From: Uloborus plumipes
Taxonomy: Eukaryota; Arthropoda; Arachnida; Araneae; Uloboridae
Direction: 5' to 3'
DNA: 64,000 bases
Assembly (NCBI GenBank): GCA_038373865.1
Contig: JAXGGA010000022.1
Span: forward strand, 310,001-374,000
Numbering within the stretch: position 1 is the first letter of the stretch; each line of letters begins with the position of its first letter. This document shows, piece after piece, positions 13,601 to 23,857 of this stretch. The notes under the pieces are model-generated. The model was not told the origin of the DNA and made no database searches. It saw only the letters and a list, made by a program, of their open reading frames with translations. A program made the position numbers and the translations under genes.

Positions 13601-16600
13601 GGCTAACTTTGGCCCAGTCGGCAAGATGACATTTTGGCCAACCTTTGTATTATTTATTTATTTTTTTTTCAATGTATACTACTACTATGTAAGCGAAACT
13701 GCATAAGCCTCACTCCTACCACATTTTAAAATTAAAATATTATTAAGCTTTATGATAGATAGAGACACATGTAACAGTAGAAACTCTGAAATTGAAAAGA
13801 AAAACATGCACTTAAAATACTTTACATTTTTAATCCATATTTAAATTACACAGATAGTTAAAGTACAATAGGGCTATTCCATGGAAAACTGACATTTTCT
13901 TCCTCAAGCGCCAGATCATACATTTTATTAAAAATAATAGTTAAAGAGGGGGACTTAACAAAATTTTCGTTCTTAAGAAATTTCAAACGCATATGTGACT
14001 TCTAAGCAAGAAAAGGAAAAAATGTTCACACACAATTCCTACTAAAATCTTTACATTTTAATGCACTGTCGTGTGCGAGACAAAATGACATTTTTTTTCT
14101 TCATGAAATTGCTCAATGAGGGTCAAAATTGTAGGGAAAAAAAAAGGCTTTAAATAATGAAAACATTCCTTTTCACTCAAACATTGAACAACCGCGCTAG
14201 TTCTGCTGAACTAGAAGCAATACTGTCAATTACTTTATCATAGTTGTAATTAAATCAGTGTTCGATGTTAATCAACATGTAGTCCTCAAGCAAGTCTTGT
14301 CCAAGGTTCGAACGTAAGCAACTTTTTATTAATTTCAAAACTGAAAAATATCGTTCACATGATACTTGCGTGCATGAGAGGGTAAGGACGTATTTATATA
14401 CGACATATAATGAAGGGTACATTGGTCCATATAGATTTAGTCAGTGGCGTAGCTACAGCTTCTGCCACCCGGGGCGGATCTTCAATTTGCCGCCCCCCCC
14501 TTAGTTAAACGTACATGGACTGTTTATTATTTAGTCTGAGCAACGAAGAGTGCTGGAAAATTGTACTCCTGGGTCAACATTTTAATCTAGTAACAGGATC
14601 ATTGCTCACCTACGATTTTCATCTCAAAAAATGATCATACGCAAAAAAAAGCAACTAGATTTTGAAAGAAATTCGACAAAATAATAAAAAAAAAATTTGC
14701 ATTAACAATTTTATCAACGAAATCTTTAGAACAGGATCTTCAGGAAAAGGAAATCAAATTTATTAGCAAGTTAAAGATCCGAGTTCATGGTTTATACATC
14801 GTTTAAAGAATCACAAAGCATTTTTCTTCATGAAAATACTTCCTTGTACTAACATACAGTAATGTAACAAGACATTTCTAGAAATTCAAGTTTGTTCACT
14901 TTTAAAACACGAACAACATTAAAAACATTAAATGAGCATGGCAAGTAGTTTTAATCCATCCATTATATTAAAATTAAATTGCACATCTTTTAATTAGTGA
15001 ACATGAAATAAAATTAAACATATATATACATTTCATTATTTATAATTTAAATGTTCTTCAATTATGAATTTAAAAATACATTTTTTATCTAAGTCAGAAT
15101 TTATGGTTCTTACACTTAAGTAAATAAAGTATAAGAATATTTATGTATATAGTATGAGAAAATATAAATAAGTATGAGAAAATGTACTGATTAACAAAGC
15201 GCTCCAGCAATCTACATAATTCTGATGAATGCAATGGGAACATTAGATTTTTTAGTAGATAAGAGAGAAATAAATATGAAATAAGTATAATAATCAATAA
15301 GTAAGCCTTTTGTCACACTGATTCCCGATTTTTGCAAGCTCAGAATTTTAATTCAAAATCAAAACTATGCTAAATATATTTAAAAATCGAAACTGAATGA
15401 AGAAAAATGTTTCTTCACATTACACTTATTAAATGAGAAATAAACGTGAAATAAGTATAGCAAGGAAAATTATTAAATTGCTACTGAAATCTGTGTGTCT
15501 ACATCTCAATGCCACTCTATAACTTTGCTTGGTTTTTATTTTTTTCCGTAACTTCTGTACCTTGTTGCTGTCCGAATATTACTTGGTTGTTATGAAAATT
15601 TATCTTTTTCTTTTTATTACGAACCCTATACTTGAGGACGTCTGTGTCTCGATGGTGCCCTATATATTTGCTTCGCAATTTTTTGGTTTTTGCTCTTTTC
15701 CCTCCTGTATAAAGCCTTTGTCCCGATGCCTACCAGAGTTCACACTTTCATACGCTTTTTTTCCCTTCTTGTTGTTCCCTTTTTTACTTTTTTAGTGGTG
15801 CATGTGGTTTGCCAGCGACCTTCTCATTTTGGCGCCCCCTAGAAAGTGCCGCCCGGGGCGGACCGCCCCCACGCCCCTCCCTAGCTACGCCACTGGATTT
15901 AGTTCATGTAAAAGTTTAAAACCGCAAATTATGCACCTTTTACATGATTCTTTTGACATTGAATATTTTCTGAATTACTTTCTTCAGTAAAATTGTCGAA
16001 GAACTCCACATTCATGAAATTTACAGAATCTTTTAGTGGTTCATTATAATCATAATAATGCCTAGGAAATTGAATAAGTTCTTCACGAACATCTGCTTTG
16101 TCTACTTTTGCGTAATCGGATAAAGCACACAGTGCATCTTGCGCAAGTTCCTGTCAAGAGATCTTATTTCGGGGAAGCGGGCAGGATCTAACAAAGCAAT
16201 ATCTTTTAACGGGTTCGTTTGCAACAAATCGACTTTTAAGTTGGGCGATGGCTGTGTCCAAAATGACGTTGTACACATTGATCTCAAAGTGTGTTCGGAT
16301 GGTGTATTTTGTAGCCTCACCTCATCACGACATAATTCATCCGGATTTCTCTTTTTTAATGGAATTCTCTTCTCCAGAAGAGAATCCTCAATTTCTACCT
16401 AATAACGTGCTTGAGTTAGTGTATCCTGCAGATAAGCAGCAAACTCAGTTGCTTTTTTAACAATGGAATCAAAATCCTTGCATTTTCGCTGCAGTTCCAA
16501 AACTAGTTTGAATTTTCTTAGTGGCTGTTAAATAGTCTAACCCACTTCTTTGTAAATATTTTGAAGTGGGAGTTGAAAATTCAAACAGCTCGCTAAAAAT

Positions 16601-19600
16601 CGAAGCAAGTAAAATGCTTTGAAATTTGCACCAATTTTCCAGCAAAGCTTTGGCTTTAAAGTTGATTTCTGGGCTAAAATCATCAGTTGCCAAAGTGTAT
16701 AAGCATTTTATTAATGTCAGGAACTTTTTCCGTTCTTCTAAAGGCAAGGAAAAGCTGTCGAACATGATTTTCAGGGCTCGATCCTTGCTCCACCATCTAG
16801 TTGCATTAACTTTCTGAAGCCTCAGAAGAAGTTGCTGCCCTGCTTAAGATTTGCTATTTTAGCCCACACTTGCATCCGCTTGTGTGACTCTGAAATGAAA
16901 GTGGCTGTAGTTTGTAATAGCCCAAGGAATTCTTTGGCCAATTTGCAGCATTCAGTGGAATCAGTGAGAACTAAACTGAGTACATGGGCAAAACAGTGAA
17001 CGTAATGCAGATCTGGGTTGTCTTGTTTCAGCTGAGCTTGCAACCCTTGATATTGTCCACTCATATTAGCAGCACCATCAAATGAACAGCCAACAGTTTT
17101 GAAGTTGGAAGGTCAAACTTCGCGAGTTCACTTTTAATATTAAGATAAAGTGCTTCTCCTGTCGTCTTTTTAGCAATTAGCATCTTTAAAAGCCTTACTT
17201 TTACTTCATCGTTGATCACGTAACGGACGCATAAGGCTAGCTGATCCACGACAGAATTATCTTGAGTGGAGTCTACTTTGATGCTGAAGACGTCAGCCCT
17301 TTTCACTTCTTCCACAATATCCATTTGAATTTGAAGGGCCAGAACTGAAACTATTTTTTTTTAAGAAAGTTTTGAACAGAGAAGTTACAAAGGAGCCCCT
17401 GCCGCACTTTTTATGACAAATTTTATCTTCTGACTTTTTATTAAGCTTGGGTGCTTCTCGATCAGTGCTCGTTTTAATTGCTTGTGAAGCATGCATACTC
17501 AATGTTTCGTTATATTTACATAATAACATGACTGCTTCCAAAAAGTTTCCATGGTTCACATTTTTGTTAAGTAAGCTGGAAATTGCTTCTCCACTGTGTC
17601 CTCGGAAGGGTAACCCTTGCTTTCTTAGGAAAATAGCTATGTCAATGATCCGCAACAATATTTTCTAACCTTCTTCAAGCTGATCGCAAACAAGACAAAG
17701 AACGTATGAGTCAACATATGCCTCCCACAAAAATCGCATCCCTAAAAAAGGCGGAAATGAATAGAAATTCTGATTGCCAAGACATGGATGGTATTGGTCA
17801 ATCCATTGCATCTTTATGTTTCCTCCTTTTTTTTCCACCTCCTGCTGTAGTCTGATTCAAACCGAGGTGTCCAAGAACCCCCACCCCTCCCTCCCTGAGA
17901 GGAAATCAGAAGGACAAGTGATTTCTTCGGAAAACCCTTATCTTTTTACTCCGGGCTTTAGGGGATGCAAAATTTCGACACTTCTCTTATTGGGTCTCTA
18001 ATTGAGGGTTTCGATTCCTTTCTCTACAATGTAGAGGTATCAAGTTGGTCAACAGTTAGACGAAACTTGCTTTTTAGAACGGGGAGAAAAATTTCGCTCA
18101 TTTCTGGAGTTTTTTTTTTTTGGTTTCGGAGAGATTCTCATGACTAAACATCATATGTCGTAACCCGCGTATTTATCGCAGGCAGGATAACCTTTGTCTG
18201 ATCGTGAGGGCCTCTTGAATTTTCGTTAAGGAGTACAAAAATAAGTTTCAATTGCTCATTTTCCAGCTCGGGCCCTTTTTCAGTCTGGGGCCGACCTCCA
18301 TTGCTCTGGCCGCCTGAGCTTCCCCAATGGGAGAGCCATAACCCCAGGGCTCTGAACATAGAGGGAAACTTGAGAAGAGAGGAAAGTGTTCACACATGGA
18401 TTTCAGCTATCTACATTGGGGATTGGCCCCCTAAGTAGGAAAGAAATACTTAATGTTCTCAAACGTTTTTTTTTTTACTTTTCTTAAATATATATTTTCA
18501 ACCATTTAAAAAAAAAAAATTGTAGGAAACCTTAGGTTTGATGTGTCCCACTCAGCGGTTGGCCCAGTCGGGGATCCTCGACCAGCCGACCGGGCCAGTC
18601 CGCAACTGTAGCCAAGTGCCATTATGTTTTAAGAATTCCAATTCCCCAACTTATCTTATAATCGGGAAAAATAACTTTTAGAATTATAAGCATTAGGAAT
18701 AATTTACCCGAAGCAATTTGCAATGGAATGAATTCAAGAGGATACTTAATGTTCAACAGAGAACAGTAGGGATTAATAAATTGATTATTAGCTACTTTGG
18801 CCTAGTTTAACCCCCCTAGATCATTTAAAGGATAGACCAGAGCTTCCCCCAGGAATAAAAAAAAGCAGGGTGCTGTTTTTTTAAAAAAGGGCACTTTTTC
18901 TAAGTTCAGGGCATTTTTTTTAAATAAAAGGCATTGATTCCTCTCAAAGCAATCGTGAGATGTCTTACTGTTATTCTTCGCATTACATGTTTTACTGTCT
19001 CTTCATTCGAAAGGTTCTTTTGGCTCTGATTAATAAAGTGCAGTTAAAATTTTATTGTTGCCATAATTTAGCATTTTTGTTAAACACCATTTTCAAAAGC
19101 TCTAAACCCTAACTAAGTAAAATCGAAGATTTATCAATATTCATTTTATGCTTCCCTCCCCCTCAAATATTTAAAACTGAAGCATGAAAAAAATTACACT
19201 TGCAGATACATGACTAATTTCAACCAATAATGAGTTTAAATGAAACAAAATTTATAGTCTGCTGTTTCCCGAGCTGTACATTTTTAAATGCATAAAAGAA
19301 CACTTTAGTTAACAATGAGAAAAAATTGCTAAAACATTTAAACAATTGCACATAACCTTCGGAATTTTTTTCCTCTTGTATTGTTCAGCTTCAGCATAAG
19401 TAATTACAAAATTAAACTTAGGATATCTTAAATAAAATTTTGCAATTCTTCTGGAAATTTGATAACCTCTAAATATTTTTGACATATGATTGTTATTGGA
19501 TGGAAATTTATATGAATGAGTTTTAAAGAACTACTAACAAGCTCACAGACACTGAAAAAATGACTTGTAACATAATTCCCTATTATCAATTACATTGAAA

Positions 19601-21461
19601 AATTCATCAATTCAAAACATAAAGTAATAGTAAAAAGTAATTTTATATTTAACAAATGTTTGAACTTTAAAATTGAATAAAATAAATTGAGCTTCACTAC
19701 AATTACTAGTGTATTATTTAGAAAAATCAATGATGATAAAAACAAAATACTGTATTATTTACATACATATCACATTTCAAATATATTTAAAAGAAAATTC
19801 GTCTATGTTTTAAAGCCTTCCATTTTTTAATTACATCTTATAGGTTCATGTTGCCATTTAATTTAATCAGCATTAGCTGATTAACATGATCAATTTTTAA
19901 ACTTGACCTTTTATCAGTCAACACTAATTTAACCTGAGAAAACATTCTCTCAACTTCTGCATTTGAAATTGGCAGTACACATGCAACAGCTAAAGGTATT
20001 TTTAGCGAGGGAAATATTTCACCATTAACTTCTTCAGTTTTCAGAATCTCAGTTTTCAGAGTGGCTGAATAGATTTTATGATGTTGACAAATTACTTTGG
20101 AAACTGGTGTAAACAACTCTGCCCCTCCCAGTAAATAAAGCAAGAGAAACCCTGAGTCAAGGATTAAGGAAATGATTGATAACTTAACAGTGGCTCATCA
20201 GATGGAAACCATGTGTTCGTTCATTATTGCTCCCAAAGTGACAGGTGGAAGACCATCTGTTTAGTCTCTTACAATGCCCAGGCCACTTTTATCCCCTGCT
20301 GAGCAACTGATAATGGAAGGCATGCATTTCTCAATACCAATCCAAGTAGGAGAGGATGGGGGGGGGGGGGGGGGGTTGATGCTCGTTATTTTCAGAAAAC
20401 ATGGTAGAATAACAAGGGGAAGTTGAAACTGGTTTGGTACCTTTTCATAATAACTCTCTTGAATTAAAAGGGCGCTACTTCATAAACAAAGAGGCATCAT
20501 AAACAAAGAGGCAACCAGGCGCTGTTTTACTGGTAAAAGGGCAAGTTAGGCACATTCTAAGTATCAAAGGGCAGGCATGGCACAGCGAACTCCAGCCCAA
20601 GCCTGGGGGAAGCTCTGGATAGACAGACCGGTATGTTGCAGACTTGTTGTTTTCCGCCCTGAGAAAAGTGGGGTCAACGTATGTAGATCATAAAATCAAA
20701 GGACAGTACTACTCCTTCTTGGACTGTGACAATATAAAGCATTAGTTCAATGCCAGATTGTTCATTTAAGATTTTTATTGCTTTAAGATAATTCCCATAG
20801 GTTCAAAAATGATGAGGTCACTGGTATAAATACAACAAACCTAAATGCTTAAAGAAGATTACCACTTCTTACAGAAATCAAAGAATTCCACTGTTCAAAT
20901 TCATGTGGTTTTGATGAGCGACAAATATAAAACATAAATCAGTAGTAGTACAACAAAAAATACTTTAATAGACCAAGTTATCCACCAAATTAATTTTTGG
21001 CAAATCAGAAAATTTAAAAGACATCACTAAATAATGTGATGAAATTTAATTTTGATGTTTTCCAACTGTATATTACTAATTCAAGACTGCATTTCTGATC
21101 TGTAAATATTTTAATAACGACCCTCTTCAAAAACACTTAAGCTGATTTCACTCTTGAATGAACAACGTAATTTCAGTATCATTGTACTTAGTTAGAAGGA
21201 GGGGAAAAAACAAAAATGATATGTTTAATTCATTTCAATGCTAATTACTCAAAGGGTTAAAATTGTCTTCTTTAGAGATGTCATTTTTACAGCACAGATA
21301 AATCATCAGTTAGAGCTTACTGCATACAGTAAGCAGTTAGAAAAGAAGGAAAGCATACCCGTTCCTCCAGATGCAGTAGTCTGCTTATATTCTTCATCAA
21401 CTTTAGGAAACACGTCTAATTTCTCTACATTCTTCAACTTTAGAATGTTTCGACGTAACAT
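1601..21461 (-). CDS. ERGIC2: ERGIC2 (Erv41-like ER-Golgi cargo receptor), 5' two-thirds of gene, seven coding exons
   Basis: Seven exons join in phase: 21461-21359, 13340-13232, 13154-13108, 9499-9283, 2762-2667, 2543-2488 and 1699-1601, giving 727 nt (242 codons). Every intron has GT and AG ends on the minus strand. The product shows the family's N-terminal signature (LDVFPKVDEEY, then TASGGTVS), a first membrane segment at about residues 35-51, KLRINVDITVAMPC, a GADILD motif, and NACRLRGSLVVNKVSGNFHI followed by HIPHPAGHAH and YNFSHRIERFSFGE. In known members (about 377 residues in human) the protein cycles between ER and Golgi in COPII vesicles, pairs with ERGIC3/Erv46, and has two membrane segments around a lumenal domain. 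The second membrane segment and C terminus are missing here because the gene runs off the left edge. No stop or frameshift is seen. The exons keep a clean frame although the introns are packed with transposons. Identity is near certain; only the noncoding 5' exon is unclear. Confidence 0.95.
2488..2543 (-). CDS. ERGIC2: ERGIC2 sixth coding exon
   Basis: A 56-nt exon encoding KHIPHPAGHAHISAFLKDS, with the conserved HPxGHAH block. The donor is GTGAGG and the acceptor TTTCAG. Its phase joins exon 5 (AA|G = Lys) and exon 7 (G|AT = Asp). Confidence 0.94.
2667..2762 (-). CDS. ERGIC2: ERGIC2 fifth coding exon
   Basis: 96 nt encoding GNILQNKDPNACRLRGSLVV and then NKVSGNFHITAGK, the most conserved core of the lumenal Erv domain. 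The ACR Cys and the VxGNFHI motif are intact. The acceptor is CCCAG and the donor GTAATT. The preceding intron (about 6.5 kb) holds the Helitron-like and long-inverted-repeat elements. Confidence 0.95.
3105..4471 (+). mobile_element. Helitron-like (HINE/helentron-type) non-autonomous element
   Basis: It starts with a perfect 15-bp hairpin (3105-3139, arms TACTTTCTTCTATAT). A GTCT/GTGT microsatellite follows (about 3229-3277), then a 144-bp tandem array (3396-3990), and the element ends GGCCACGACAGCTAGT at 4471. The motif AGAAGAAAGT followed by TTTCGTGA occurs near both ends. A CTAGT 3' end, an internal (GTCY)n microsatellite and internal tandem repeats are the known layout of helentron-associated elements. 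It lies in the ERGIC2 intron and has no coding capacity. The family call is by structure only. Confidence 0.55.
3396..3995 (+). repeat. Tandem array, 144-bp unit, just over four copies
   Basis: GTGGAGCAATC recurs at 3401, 3545, 3689, 3833 and 3977, exactly 144 bp apart. The fifth copy diverges after AGCAATC. Each unit contains TGCTATATCTCAGGAAGT, a CAAACGAAAAT stretch and a GTAGACCCTACTGAGTAC block. Copies differ by only a few bases, so the array is young or homogenised. Confidence 0.9.
4472..5348. other. Intronic spacer, nothing recognisable
   Basis: AT-rich ERGIC2 intron between two elements, with an A-run at about 4911-4931. A short local duplication (ACTTAAGAGATA... / ACTTAGAAAGAGATA...) lies at about 4668-4765. 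No coding signal was seen. Confidence 0.5.
5349..7628. mobile_element. Non-autonomous DNA element with about 500-bp terminal inverted repeats
   Basis: The left arm, beginning GGTGGAGCGAAAAAAATG, is repeated in inverse at the right end (…TTTTTTTCGCTCCACAC). Shared blocks include ACGGGTACC, CAGTAAATGAAAGGTACC/complement, GACGTC and GGTTATTAAATGG/complement. Matching continues inward to ACCCAGGACTCAC (about 5815) against its complement near 7160. The arms are diverged. The centre holds a TA/GGAT microsatellite region (6160-6200) that looks like another insertion. No transposase was seen, so the superfamily is not assigned. Confidence 0.65.
6160..6600 (+). repeat. Microsatellite-headed repeat inside the long-TIR element
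   Basis: A (TA)n run is followed by four GGAT/TGGA units, then GTTTGTTCCTTATACAAATC, and GGTCGGATTTTCAACAAACTTGGC. A CACCCGGGCAACGGCGGG block lies near 6581. This order resembles the 3' parts of arthropod helentron-type repeats, but no clean CTAGT end is seen here. Confidence 0.35.
7629..8197 (+). mobile_element. Possible Helitron-like remnant
   Basis: The stretch ends with CTGGGCAGAGTCGGGTCATG and CAGCTAAT near 8197, close to a GGGTCAxxCAGCTAGT-type end with one change. The 5' limit is uncertain. There is no coding content. The call rests mainly on the end motif. Confidence 0.3.
8198..9017. other. Intronic spacer, nothing recognisable
   Basis: ERGIC2 intron with several short A-runs and no coding or repeat signature that could be supported. 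Confidence 0.5.
9018..9152. mobile_element. Hairpin (foldback) MITE
   Basis: The left arm ATGAAGAGGTATTTCC... and the right arm ...GGAAATACCTCTTCAT are near-perfect inverse copies. Pairing extends inward through GGCTTAT, GAGAAACATAAA and TTTCAAACG with few mismatches and leaves a loop of about 20 bp. The element is almost wholly palindromic and sits in an ERGIC2 intron. Confidence 0.8.
9283..9499 (-). CDS. ERGIC2: ERGIC2 fourth coding exon, lumenal domain
   Basis: 217 nt. It begins in phase 2 with TIGADILDVTNQNTQTFGEL, matching the conserved GAD(V/I)LD block. It continues through a charged, variable stretch (REEYHAIQELIW, then LRGFPTG). The donor is GTAAGA. The variable part aligns in position with the QSRLQEEHSLQDVIFKS stretch of the human protein. 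Confidence 0.94.
9786..10345. mobile_element. Pogo/Tigger-like MITE with TA target site
   Basis: The ends are CAGTGAACTCTCACTTATAC and ...CATAAGTGAGAGTTCACTG, inverse of each other over about 20 bp and flanked by TA on both sides. Internal TTATGCG/TTATACG motifs repeat. Length is 560 bp, with no transposase. CAGT...ACTC..CTTATA termini with TA duplications are typical of pogo-group elements. Confidence 0.75.
10551..11872. mobile_element. DNA element with GAGxTGGTTxGGGTAAGTGGGCC inverted ends
   Basis: The left end GAGGTTGGTTAGGGTAAGTG is mirrored by ...CACTTACCCAAACCAACTC at the right. The motif GGGGTAAGTG recurs internally near 10767 and 11509, and CACTTACCC near 11488. About 1.3 kb long. 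It has no recognisable transposase; the longest open frame is low-complexity. The superfamily is unresolved. Confidence 0.6.
11873..13107. other. ERGIC2 intron 3 remainder, one possible Helitron-like end
   Basis: AT-rich. GAACGGGCATCTCCGTGCG and then GTACTGCTAGT ends at 12463 and resembles a helentron 3' terminus. Nothing else could be supported. Confidence 0.4.
13108..13154 (-). CDS. ERGIC2: ERGIC2 third coding exon
   Basis: A 47-nt exon encoding SKLRINVDITVAMPCS, the start of the lumenal domain. It corresponds to SSKLRINIDITVAMKCQ in the human protein. The acceptor follows a T-rich tract and the donor is GTTAGT. It ends one base into the next codon, which exon 4 completes as Thr. Confidence 0.93.
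13232..13340 (-). CDS. ERGIC2: ERGIC2 second coding exon, first membrane segment
   Basis: 109 nt. It completes the Val codon of TASGGTV and encodes VSIVSFIIIIVLVITEI, a hydrophobic stretch matching the family's first membrane segment. QLKFEYSVDHDID follows, and the exon ends two bases into a Ser codon. The acceptor is TGCAG and the donor GTATGT. The upstream intron is about 8 kb and contains two complete hAT insertions. Confidence 0.94.
14255..17660 (-). pseudogene. hAT transposase (ZMYM1/DUF4371-like), frameshifted and interrupted
   Basis: Pieces in order: IAIFLRKQGLPFRGH at about 17630; ADVFSIKVDSTQD with DQLALCVRY at about 17290, the typical 'D' block of this hAT group; a NMSGQYQGLQAQLK / HYVHCFAHVLSLVL block at about 17060-16960; and a helical region, ERKKFLTLIKCLYTLATDD, at about 16700. 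The hAT dimerisation domain VSCERYFSVLKLIKSCLRSN lies at about 14370 and stops at 14255. The frame changes near 17090, there are several other breaks, and the nested hAT separates the last domain from the rest. It cannot make an intact transposase. Confidence 0.8.
14442..15895. mobile_element. Nested non-autonomous hAT with perfect 8-bp target duplication
   Basis: The ends are CAGTGGCGTAGCTA and ...TAGCTACGCCACTG, with GGGGCGG-rich subterminal sequence. The identical 8-bp duplication GATTTAGT lies at 14434-14441 and 15896-15903. No transposase frame was found in the 1.45 kb. It lies between the dimerisation domain and the rest of the outer element's transposase. Confidence 0.88.
18838..20617 (-). 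mobile_element. hAT transposon, internally deleted, with GATAGAC duplication
   Basis: The ends are CAGAGCTTCCCCCAGG and ...CCTGGGGGAAGCTCTG, flanked on both sides by GATAGAC (18831-18837 and 20618-20624). At 1.78 kb it is shorter than an autonomous hAT. It contains a G-run at about 20357-20376 and a transposase C-terminal fragment. It lies in ERGIC2 intron 1, just upstream of the 5-kb hAT. Confidence 0.82.
19838..20143 (-). pseudogene. hAT C-terminal dimerisation domain fragment
   Basis: The frame reads IFPSLKIPLAVACVLPISNA and then EVERMFSQVKLVLTDKRSSL before NHxNQLMLIK-like residues. This is the conserved hAT family dimerisation region (P(I/V)SNAxxER.FS..K). The rest of the transposase is not recognisable in the element, so it is a relic. 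The dimerisation sequence differs from that in the neighbouring 5-kb hAT, so it belongs to a different hAT lineage. Confidence 0.75.
20625..21358. other. Proximal ERGIC2 intron 1, nothing recognisable
   Basis: AT-rich intron next to the first coding exon. No repeat or coding signature could be supported. Confidence 0.5.
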
Positions 21462-21483
21462 TCTGACACTTAAATCAAGTTAT
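21359..21483 (-). CDS. ERGIC2: ERGIC2 exon with start codon (CDS 21461-21359)
   Basis: A minus-strand acceptor (a T-rich tract ending in CAG) opens the exon at 21483. It is followed by 22 nt of 5' UTR and the ATG at 21461-21459. The frame reads MLRRNILKLKNVEKLDVFP and ends TASGGT plus one base, before a GTATGC donor. The cytosolic N terminus lies here. Because an acceptor precedes the ATG, at least one noncoding exon must lie upstream (higher coordinates). Confidence 0.93.
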
Positions 21484-21699
21484 CTGAAAAAAAAGAAATA
21501 TAAAAAAGAGGTATGAACTATATTATAATTTAATAGTACATCTGAGGATTAATTCAATTTAATAATACAATATTAAACTATATTAAATACTTAAAGTTAC
21601 GAATATTCATTCCCCATCTCAAACCACACATTCAAAACACTACTCGCGGTTACAGAAGTAAAAGGCATTTAAATTGCTTCAATGGAATTTTAAATTTTG

Positions 21700-21917
21700 A
21701 AGTGATATCCTTTATTTAAACGTGCAGTTTAGGCATTTATTATTTCTTATACTTGGATTACTTAACATTAATCGTGATGGTTCGATCTTTATATGACGGA
21801 TTATATTTATTTGTCATGCAAGCTAAAACTTCGTAGTTAAGTATGGCAGCTACTTTCAAAATCTGTCAACTAGCGGTTTCTGGTCTTGTTTACAAACTTC
21901 ATTTTTCATTCTAAAGG
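21700..21917. promoter_or_regulatory. Probable shared upstream region of ERGIC2 and the GTSE1-like gene
   Basis: ERGIC2 points left from 21483 and needs a noncoding exon upstream. The GTSE1-like gene points right and also starts its coding exon with an acceptor (23857). A strong plus-strand donor, AAAG|GTAAGT, lies at about 21916-21922, after a stretch of mixed composition from 21840, and would suit a noncoding first exon of the plus-strand gene. A weaker minus-strand donor candidate (CAA|GTATAA) lies near 21750. No TATA box is called. This is inference from gene arrangement and splice signals. Confidence 0.35.
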
Positions 21918-23857
21918 TAAGTTATTATTCTTTTACTTTTTTTTCAGGTGAATATTTCTTGATAAGAAAGAAAACTAACGTTATTTTTTAAAATCTTGGC
22001 TTCTTGCCTGGATCTAAGTGGAATTCTTACACTAGTTAAACTGGACGAAGTGTCTTGGTCAAAATTTAGACTACCAATGAATAATTATCAGAAAATAGGG
22101 AATCTTTTGTTGATTTTCTAAGGAAAGTTACTAGAAGAAATAGTGAAGTGTTCTGCTTTATTTTTAACATACGACGCATACGAAGTCTCTGGAGTGAATC
22201 CAGGTACGATAAAAATTTGACAAATGTATTTCGCATATAAATATGTAACAAAGCAAATTTAAATGAAACACAAAGGAAACTTTTAAATAATTTTGATGTT
22301 TACATGGATTTTTACTGCTCTAGGCAGAGCCAGGCGGGATTTTAGACGTCCGAAACTGGTTTTTGACGTGACAGGTGGTTTTTATTGTTCAAAACTGTCT
22401 GAACATGTCTTAAACTGTCCAAAAGCTACTTTCTAAAGCTCAAGGGATCTTATCCACGACTATGTATAATGCTGAGTATTTGCTGTAATATTAGTAATGC
22501 TTAATTATTAATTATCTCTAATTTTTGATAATATTTTTTCTGTAAAATTCTAAGTTAAAAGTTAATACCAAATTTTTTTTAAAGTTAAATAGTTAATCCA
22601 CAATGTTACTTAAAATTTCCTTATGCTAGAATTGGTAGTAGTGTTATGAAAAGAAATTTGCATAACTACCGAAGTAACTATTTTCAGTTCCATTTATAAC
22701 TCAGTAGAGAGCATTTAAATACATAACATTTAGAGGAAAAATAGCTTAACTTTTTTTGAATAAATTTGAAAATGGATTAAATAATTAAAGAATGCACTCT
22801 ATGTCCTAAAAGTATAATTATTTGAAGCCGTTCTTAACTAAAAACAATTGTTAAACTGTAATGTTCAATCACAAAAAGATAGCAAATAGAACCAATCTTA
22901 TTGTTTTATGTATAGTTTAATTTTCGGTTTGCAACTTCAAGTACTGCAAAAACAGACAGAAAATACTATTAGATTTCTTTATTATTTTCATCCTTTTTGC
23001 TCATAAGGCTTTGAGTTCGCGTGTTGACTGTTAATCAATTACACAGGCCAACGATGAAAAAACTTTTTTAATGAAAATACCTTATTCTTATGTTGTTTAG
23101 GTTGCTGAATCCAAATATGATGCTTAAAAAGTTGTATCACCCACCATTTATTCACATTTTATAGTTACATTCATGAAATAAAGAAACATTTTTAGAATTT
23201 AACAGCTTTTTCGTAGTTAAGATAACATGAAAAAATAGGTCTAATGAACAAAGATGATGTTGGCAGCACTGCTGAAACACATGCTACAACATGATGGGGG
23301 ATTACTGTTGGTCACTTCACCGGGAAGTTCAGCAAGCTATTCATCGCAGGAAAAGCTACACAAGAAGCTTCAAGGAAAAAAGGGAAAGAAAATATAAAGC
23401 AATTCCAGTTGACAAGTGAACCTTGTATCATCACATAAAATTACTATTCCAAGTATTTTACTGTAAATACAAACCATTTTTACGATTCTACAGTGTTTCA
23501 TTGATTTCCCTATATACTGTAAATGGGTATTAGACTATATAATAAAATACATTTTGCTTGGAAACTAAGGGTGATACATAAAAACTACAAGCAGATTTGG
23601 ATTCAGCACATAAAAATCTATCAAGATCAGCTATTAAAATTAAAAAAGTTTTCAAAAAGGTTTTTTTTGTTGGCCTGTGTTATTTTAGATGTTGAAGTGA
23701 TGGGTGGAAACAATCTTCCATTACTTAATGAATAAATTAGTTTTTATTTTATGCAAAGTTTCTTATAATTGCAAATATCTTGTACACTTTTTTTTTCTTT
23801 TTAAAAGATTTATGTAAACTAATTAATTCTCTAATCTTGAATTTTATTTTGTAATAG
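21918..23857. other. Probable first (5' UTR) intron of the GTSE1-like gene
   Basis: No recognisable feature. AT-rich, with small open frames that lack coding signature. Confidence 0.35.

Larger units (their letters stand above)
13589..18608 (-). mobile_element. hAT transposon (about 5 kb) with decayed transposase, carrying a nested hAT
   Basis: The ends are CAGGGGCGGACTGGC and ...GCCAGTCCGCAACTG. They are flanked by CAGCCAAG (13581-13588) and TAGCCAAG (18609-18616), an 8-bp target duplication with one change. Inside, minus-strand frames encode hAT transposase pieces in N-to-C order from 17.7 kb to 14.25 kb. The coding part is interrupted by a second hAT at 14442-15895. It sits in ERGIC2 intron 1 in the same orientation as the gene. 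Confidence 0.85.

Noticed and set aside
15529..16460. Plus-strand open frames in the 15.5-16.5 kb region
   Set aside because: They lie inside hAT elements, partly opposite transposase sequence on the minus strand. They show no domain of their own.
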